A stretch of DNA of 64,000 bases from Nicotiana tabacum (Eukaryota; Streptophyta; Magnoliopsida; Solanales; Solanaceae), in assembly GCF_000715075.1 (NCBI RefSeq), contig NC_134084.1, positions 4,838,501-4,902,500 of the forward strand. Reading direction: 5' to 3'. Below the pieces are notes generated by a model that was not told the DNA's origin, did no database searches, and worked only from the letters and a program-made list of their open reading frames with translations. The position numbers were made by a program, and so were the translations under genes. Shown here in pieces: positions 58,406 through 64,000 of this stretch (position 1 is the first letter of the stretch; each line of letters begins with the position of its first letter).

Positions 58406-61308
58406 TGTCATGACCCGAAATTTCCCACCTTCGGGACTGTGATGTCGTCTAACATTTCACTTGCTAGGCAAGCCAACGTTAGAATAATATTAGCCATTTT
58501 AAAACCATTTTAAGTTAATCAATAACGAAGAAACAAAGTCTAAAATAAAGTAAATAACCATAATGTTAGCGATGTCTAAAAACAATTCCAGAACTGGTAT
58601 CACAAGTGCATGAGCTACTAGAACAATACAAATAAATGTCTAAATAGAAATAAAGTTGTCCGAAAGAAATACAAAGCTAACATAAAGTAGAAGGGGATTT
58701 CAGAGCTGTGAACGTCGTGCAACTTTACCTCAAGTCTCTAGTGAATAGCTAAATCCGACCAAGTCTATGGTGCGCCACTAGGACCAACTCCGGTATCTGC
58801 ACAAGAAGTGTAGAGTATAGTACGAGTACAACCAACCCCATGTACTCAGTAAGTGTCAAGTTTAACCTCAACGAAGTAGTAACAAGGCTAAGGCAGGTCA
58901 CTTACATTAACCTGTACGCAATAATGATAATAATAATAATAATAGGAAAACATGCATAGAAATTAAACAGGTAAATCACTTCAACAACAGAAGCCAACTC
59001 GGTAGTCATAACCAATAATTATTTCAGTCAATTTTCATTGCGGCGTGCAATCCGATCCCACAATATATTCATATCAACTTCCGTTACGGCGTTCAACTCT
59101 ATCCCACAATATATTCATTTTCATTTAATTCTGTATCGGTAGGCAATATAATCCTCAATATATCTTTTAAATTAATTCTGTTGCGGCATGCAACCCGCTC
59201 CTCCAATATATTCACTTTCATTTCTGTTGTGACGTGCAACTCGCTCCTAAAATCATATAATTTACCAATTCTTATAAAAGAAATTACTCCAGTGAATGCA
59301 ACAATTAATATGAAATTATAAGACAACAAGCATACAATAATCATAATTTATTTAGGAAACAAGTGATGACAAGTAGCAATTAATTGTGGAGATTAAGGAG
59401 GAAATAGGCAATTTAATATCTAGTATGCTAAATGTCAAGTAGCAATTGAGTTGCATAAATCTAATAAGCATGTAGCAATTATAGTATGGATTTAAGGCAT
59501 GATATTGAGCAATGAATATTAGAGAAATAGTTAATATAATAATTAATTCATGATTTAAAATAATTTATGATTTTCATATAATTATGCAAATAATAAATTT
59601 CATGACGTATAGGCACTCGTCACCTCGCCTATACGTCGTTACACATGAAATTCACGTAACAAATAATTTAAGGGTTCTATTCCCTCAAGTCAAGGTTAAC
59701 CACGACACTTTCCTTGCTTCGCAACCAAATTCAAGATTCCAATAAATCTTTACCACGCGAATTCGTGTCCGAAATCTTCAAATCTAGTCACATACAATTC
59801 AATATACTCAACACAAATCGTAGGAATTAATTCCATATAGGTTTACTAAGTTTCTGGTTAAAATCCGAAATTCATTTCAACAATCGACAGTGGGACCCAC
59901 ATCTCGAATCCCGAAAAAACTCATGAAATTTGAATACCCCTTCCGATACGAGTTCAACCATACAAAATTATCGAATTCCAACATAATATTGACCTTCAAA
60001 TTTTTATTTTTTATTTTTGGAAGATTTTATAAAAATCTGATTTTTCTTCCATAAATTCACAGAGTCATGATGTAAATGAGTATGAAATCGTGTAATATAA
60101 TCAATATAGGATAAGGAACACTTACCCCAATGTTTTACCATAACAATCACCCAAAAATCGTCTTACCCGAGCTCAAAATTCTTGGATAATAAAAAATGGG
60201 GCGAAATTCCATTTTCAGAACTTAAGTTCTGTTGCCTAGGTTTTTACTCTTTGCGATCGCCGAAAATCCTTCGCGATCGCATAGAACAATTCTCCCCATC
60301 ATCATTTTACTCTTCGTGATCACGGACAGTTCCTCTCGATCGCGAAGAACAATTTTAGCCTGACCAGATTTAGCTCTTTGCGAATGCGAAGCATAATTTC
60401 TCAGCCTTTCATGATCGCGTATTACCTCATGCGATCGCGTAGCACAAATTGTGTATTTCAGCTTCCGCCTCATTCCTTTTTCGCGAACGCGGTCCTATCT
60501 ATGCGTTCGTGATGCACTGTGAGCCAACCCTCCACAATTGTGTGTATCTCTTCGCGAACTCACAATTATCCCTTCATGATCACGGACGAAACTACATGAT
60601 CGCATAGAACGAAACCAGAACTGAAAGGCACCAGATTTTTAGCCTTGTTTTCTTGAACAAAAATGATCTAAAACTCACTCGAGCCCCTTGGGACCTCATC
60701 CAAGTATCCTAACAAGTCCCGAAATATAATACAGACTTACTTGGGGTTTCAAATACCGTCAAATTTACAATTCACATCTCGATTCGGATTTATGAGTTTC
60801 AAACTTTTCAATTTACAAAACTCGTGCCGAAACATACTAAATGAATCCGGAATGACTTCAAATTTGACACACAAGTCGTAAATGATATAACAGAGCTATT
60901 TCAATACTCGAAATTTCAATCCGAGTCCGATATCAATAAAGTCAAATCCGCGGTCAAACTTTGGAAATCTTTAGCCTTTAGATTTCTAGTTTCCGTTAAA
61001 TGGCGATAATTTGAGTTAGGCACCTCCGAATTCGATTCCGGGAATACACCCAAGTCCCAAATTACGATATGGACCTATTAGAACTGTCAAACACTAATTC
61101 GGGTCCGTTTGCTCAAAATGATAACCAAATTCAACTCAGTTGAGTTTTAAAGCTCTATTTCATATTTTAATCATTTTTTCATATAATAACTTTCCGAAAA
61201 AAATTACGGACTACGCACGCAAGTTGGGGAATGATGAATAGTGTTATTCGAGGTCATAGAACACAGAAATGAATGTTTAAATTAAAGATGACATTTTGGG
61301 TCATCACA
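58406..61308 (-). repeat. 5' LTR of chromovirus D (2903 bp)
   Basis: On the minus strand it runs TGTGATGACCC to GGGTCATGACA and matches 21780-24273 along its length, except for a 373-bp segment (59650-60022) absent from the other copy. It carries the hairpin at 59604-59637, the spaced hairpin phrases (59036-59240), the CpG-word block (60250-60600) and the CAGAACTTAAGTTCTG palindrome near 60217-60232. Confidence 0.9.
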
Positions 61309-61319
61309 AAAGAAAGCCT

Positions 61320-61660
61320 ACAATCATTTTTCAAACTCTATCACCTATAATTTCGCTTCAACTCACAACAAGTTGATCTAGACTCAATCACAATAACATG
61401 GAGTACACAAAACCTCACTTCACACCTGACACATGTATGATATCACATTGAAATGTTGATTTGTTTTCTGTCTCAAGGAAATGGAAAATTTTATAACCCC
61501 TATTTAGATTTTTGGGCCATTCATCAAAATTCCTTTCACCCTTTCTTAAAAAAAGAATAATATAATAAAATAATAAATAGTACTACCATCCGATAAATAT
61601 CGTAATGGTCGGTTCTAACGATCCATTTTCATATTTGATTCTCCACCTATAACTAGTAGT
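61320..61660 (+). repeat. Direct repeat, copy 2
   Basis: This matches 20360-20700 in the same orientation and starts about 12 bases beyond the end of chromovirus D. After 61660 the two copies diverge completely. Confidence 0.8.
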
Positions 61661-62754
61661 ATTTCGTTTCGTGTTTTAATCAGTCATAAATCTATTTAAT
61701 ATTCTTTTTTCTAGTCATCACTCTATAATTATACATGTGTCATTACTGTTTGGTTTTGAGCTTACACATTTGGCAAAGATTGAAGAGTAAGTGAAAACTA
61801 CGTGGATATTGAAAAGCTTTCGTGAAGTTGACATAGAGGCGGAATCAGGATTTGATTGGGATACGAATTTATTATTGAATTCATAATTATTACATATTTA
61901 TAAATTATATATATTTAATAAATTTTCATTACAAATATATAATTTAAGTAGAACTTATTCGTCCGAACCCGTAATTAATATTGTAGCTAAGACGAATTTT
62001 TTATTATATAACACACATGTATAAAACACATTAGCAGATAGTACTATCGAAGAGGACTTAAGAAAACAATAATAATTAATTTAATTTTCTTCGCATTCTT
62101 TCACAAGCTCCAAAAGCCAGTCACGAAGTAATTAATAAATGACTTAAAATAAGTATACAAGTTGAAAACTATTACTTGATTGAAGTCCACTCCAATAATG
62201 TTGGTTTCTTGATTTTCTTACTAATAGAAAATGATTTATAATTGAAGAGAGAGATGAGAACTAGCCAACGTAGAACAAATTAATTAGCTAGCTGGATAAG
62301 TGTTAGCAAAATAACCCCATTTTTTTTCTTTATGTTTTATACTCTTATTCCATAATTAATTACATACTTGGCTCTAACTTGATAGCTTATAAATAAGGAG
62401 ATTCCAATAAGGATGGCGTAAGCTCAGTTTCATTATCAATCAAGTATATAGTGTGGACTCATAAATTAAAATTTAATTATTTTGTAAAGGGTAGTTATTA
62501 TTTATATTTTTACTTTTCGTCTTTTAAGGATCTCAATGGACATGTAACATTTGGCCACTTGTCTTAAATTGAACCAAGAAAATTTCGTCGATATTAAGTT
62601 TTTAAAATGGCTTATGGCTTAATGGTCAAATTTTATTATATAGATAATAGAATAAATAGGGGTGACTAAGTTTATATACCTAATATCACAAAGCAATGCA
62701 TAGGAATAGACAAGAATCCTCTTTACATAAATCATAAATGTATGAAATAACCAC
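61661..62754. other. AT-rich spacer
   Basis: No gene. A diverged hAT-like MITE fragment starts near 61836 (AGAGGCGGAATCAGGATTTG) with an AT-rich body to about 61985. A TATA-like CTTATAAATAAGG at 62388-62400 has no recognisable coding sequence after it. Confidence 0.5.
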
Positions 62755-62925
62755 AAAGGGGCGTAGTGTATTCACCTTTAACCGTAGGTTTTAATTTCGA
62801 GCTCAAGGAATAAAAAAAATTATTGTAAGAAGGGCATTTTAATGAGTCATACGCGACACGAATTCGGAATAGTAATCGAAGGACCCTAATATAGGTTCTC
62901 AACAACGGAGAAAAACAAAAGTATG
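62755..62925 (+). mobile_element. tRNA-derived SINE, diverged
   Basis: A box-A-like GGCGTAGTGTATTCACC is followed by a box-B-like TTTCGAGCTC. The 3' part ACGCGACACGAATTCGGAATAGT, then CCTAATATAGGTTC and an A-rich tail, follows the order of the SINE at 19141-19332. No clear TSD is visible. Confidence 0.55.
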
Positions 62926-63104
62926 AAACAAGAAAATAAATTAATCAAACAAAAAATTGTCATATTTTCTTGATCTTCTTTATCTTTTCTTTTTTTCTAA
63001 GTTAGGTCATTAACAATATTAGAGCATTTAAATAAAAATAAAAGATAAAATGACTAGAAAATAATCACAACGGTTATGATAGAATGATAAGTACTACTTC
63101 ATCC

Positions 63105-63405
63105 TTAACAAGAGGCCTCCCCTTCGAGCTTTGAGTATGAGGTTTCATTTGTTAGAAAGTATTTTACCCTTCAATATATGTGAGACTTTCTATGCAAATT
63201 CAAATTTAATCGGAGCTCCAATACGAATATCACACATCGAGTCAACAACAATAACAACAACAACATACCAAGTATAGTCATAAAGGTGGGGTCTGGGGAG
63301 GGTAGTGTGTACACAGATCTTACCCCTACTTGGAGGGTAGAAAGACTGTTTCCGATAAACCCTCAGCTAAATTACCAGACATCGAGTGAAAAATCAAAAA
63401 AAAAA
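63105..63405 (+). mobile_element. tRNA-derived SINE interrupted by a TS SINE
   Basis: The copy runs 63105-63242 and resumes at about 63388-63405. It has a box-B-like CCTTCGAGCTTTGAG, TGTGAGACTTTCTATGC and GGAGCTCCAATACGAATATC, and ends CATCGAGTGAAAAATC plus an A-rich tail. It is of the same family as 19141-19332. Confidence 0.75.
63243..63378 (-). mobile_element. TS SINE inside the SINE at 63105
   Basis: On the plus strand a CAACAACAATAACAACAACA tail is followed by GGTGGGGTCTGGGGAGGGTAG, CTTACCCCTACTTGGAGGG and TTTCCGATAAACCCTCAGC. Perfect 9-bp duplications ACATCGAGT flank it (63234-63242 and 63379-63387). Confidence 0.85.
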
Positions 63406-64000
63406 TAGAATAATTTGTTGCCTTACGTAGCAAGAATTTGAGACTCGGAAAATTGTTTTTGACCTTGATCCATTTGATAAGCTGAAGGGGCACAAACAAT
63501 ATTATTCTATAATGTTTATATACTTTAAGATTTTAATGTTTGATATTCTCTTGACATAGTATTCTATCTATATACTATATTATGGGAAACGATCTCTTAG
63601 GGTTAGGTTTCTTTAAATAATAACCCCTTGATTCTTGTCTGTCACCACGTCACAAAATTGCAACCCCTGAGGATTTAGAGTTAATGGCTGTTGCTATTTA
63701 ATTTGGGATTGATTATGATTTAATATTTTAATTTAGTGAGGTGAACAGAACAGTTGAACTTACTATTCTCCAAGTTCATTAATATTTTTAGATTATACAT
63801 GTAGATATTTAAATTTTATTTGATTTAGATCAATTAAAAGATTGGATTATATTTAAAATTGCCAGATACATTAGTCCAAAGAAATATTATGGTTAATATA
63901 ATTCAATTAATAAATCAAGTCTAATGTAAATGATTTTAATCAAAAATATCAATTTTATTCGACTAGTTCCATCTACTTTGGGTTGCAAATGACGAGCCAA
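63406..64000. other. AT-rich spacer, no gene
   Basis: Non-coding AT-rich sequence to the end of the window. I see no feature. Confidence 0.5.

Larger units (their letters stand above)
21780..61308 (-). mobile_element. Ty3/gypsy chromovirus D (Tekay-like), split by nested elements
   Basis: The 5' LTR is 58406-61308, the 3' LTR 21780-24273, both TG...CA, on the minus strand. The primer site TGGTATCAAAGC at 58391-58402 fits initiator Met-tRNA. Domain order on the minus strand is gag with zinc knuckle, protease, reverse transcriptase, RNase H, integrase, then a chromodomain-like C-terminus, the plan of Tekay/Del chromoviruses. The body is cut at the start of the chromodomain by a 28.7-kb nested insertion (24576-53317). 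Flanks AAATA (21775-21779) and AAAGA (61309-61313) are only a 4 of 5 match, so the TSD is weak. Every coding module has stops or lost catalytic residues. It must be the oldest of the nested set because all the others lie inside it. Confidence 0.9.

Noticed and set aside
21775..61313. AAATA/AAAGA as the TSD of chromovirus D
   Set aside because: Only 4 of 5 bases match, in AT-rich sequence, so it is reported as weak and not used as proof of the boundaries; the LTR termini, primer site and polypurine tract carry the call.
62388..62400. Promoter of an unannotated gene (TATAAATA)
   Set aside because: No coding sequence or known RNA follows within the window; TATA-like strings are expected by chance in this AT-rich sequence.

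Overview
This is a plant nuclear window, almost certainly Solanaceae and probably a Nicotiana. The evidence is TS-type and other tRNA-derived Solanaceae SINEs with TTG/CAA tails, hAT-like MITEs, Tekay-like and Tat/Ogre-like Ty3/gypsy LTR retrotransposons, and AT-rich intron and intergenic sequence. I see one intact host gene. Most of the rest is transposable elements, and I could resolve their boundaries and insertion order from target-site duplications (TSDs).

Layout: (i) 1-4.8 kb: a fold-back MITE (169-544) and a complete but coding-dead hAT transposon (835-4220). (ii) 4.8-10.7 kb: a MITE with TAA flanks, split by a 3.25-kb minus-strand solo LTR (family A), itself split by a 1.96-kb Tat-like solo LTR. 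(iii) 10.8-12.2 kb: a cluster of small hAT-like MITEs, several with 8-bp TSDs. (iv) 12.65-17.61 kb, minus strand: an intact five-exon NPF6.3/NRT1.1-type transporter (594 aa) with MITEs and SINEs in three introns. (v) 17.7-21.8 kb: spacer with SINE insertions and one copy of a direct repeat that recurs at 61.3 kb. (vi) 21.78-61.31 kb: one Tekay-like chromovirus (D, minus strand) blown apart by nested insertions. (vii) 61.3-64 kb: spacer with SINEs, one inside another.

Nesting in 21.8-61.3 kb: chromovirus D carries solo LTR A (24576-53317) in its chromodomain end. A is split near its 3' end by plus-strand element B (27780-53282). B's gag carries an inverted LTR-LTR insertion (30891-32061) and the Ogre/Tat-like element C (33398-50975, minus strand). 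C carries solo LTR E (44997-46461). A deletion fused C's truncated 5' LTR to B's truncated 3' LTR, removing B's pol.

None of the retroelements looks autonomous: nonsense codons (often CAG to TAG, CGA to TGA or TGG to a stop), frameshifts and lost catalytic residues are widespread. The most interesting points are: the NPF6.3-type transporter has Tyr359 where Arabidopsis NRT1.1 has its nitrate-binding His356; LTR families with different overall sequence share small non-coding modules (a CpG-rich palindromic-word block by the TATA box, a hairpin with an AGGTGACG-like loop, and a GGGATCGGG hairpin); and an insertion in B has two LTR 3' ends facing outward, with a perfect TSD.
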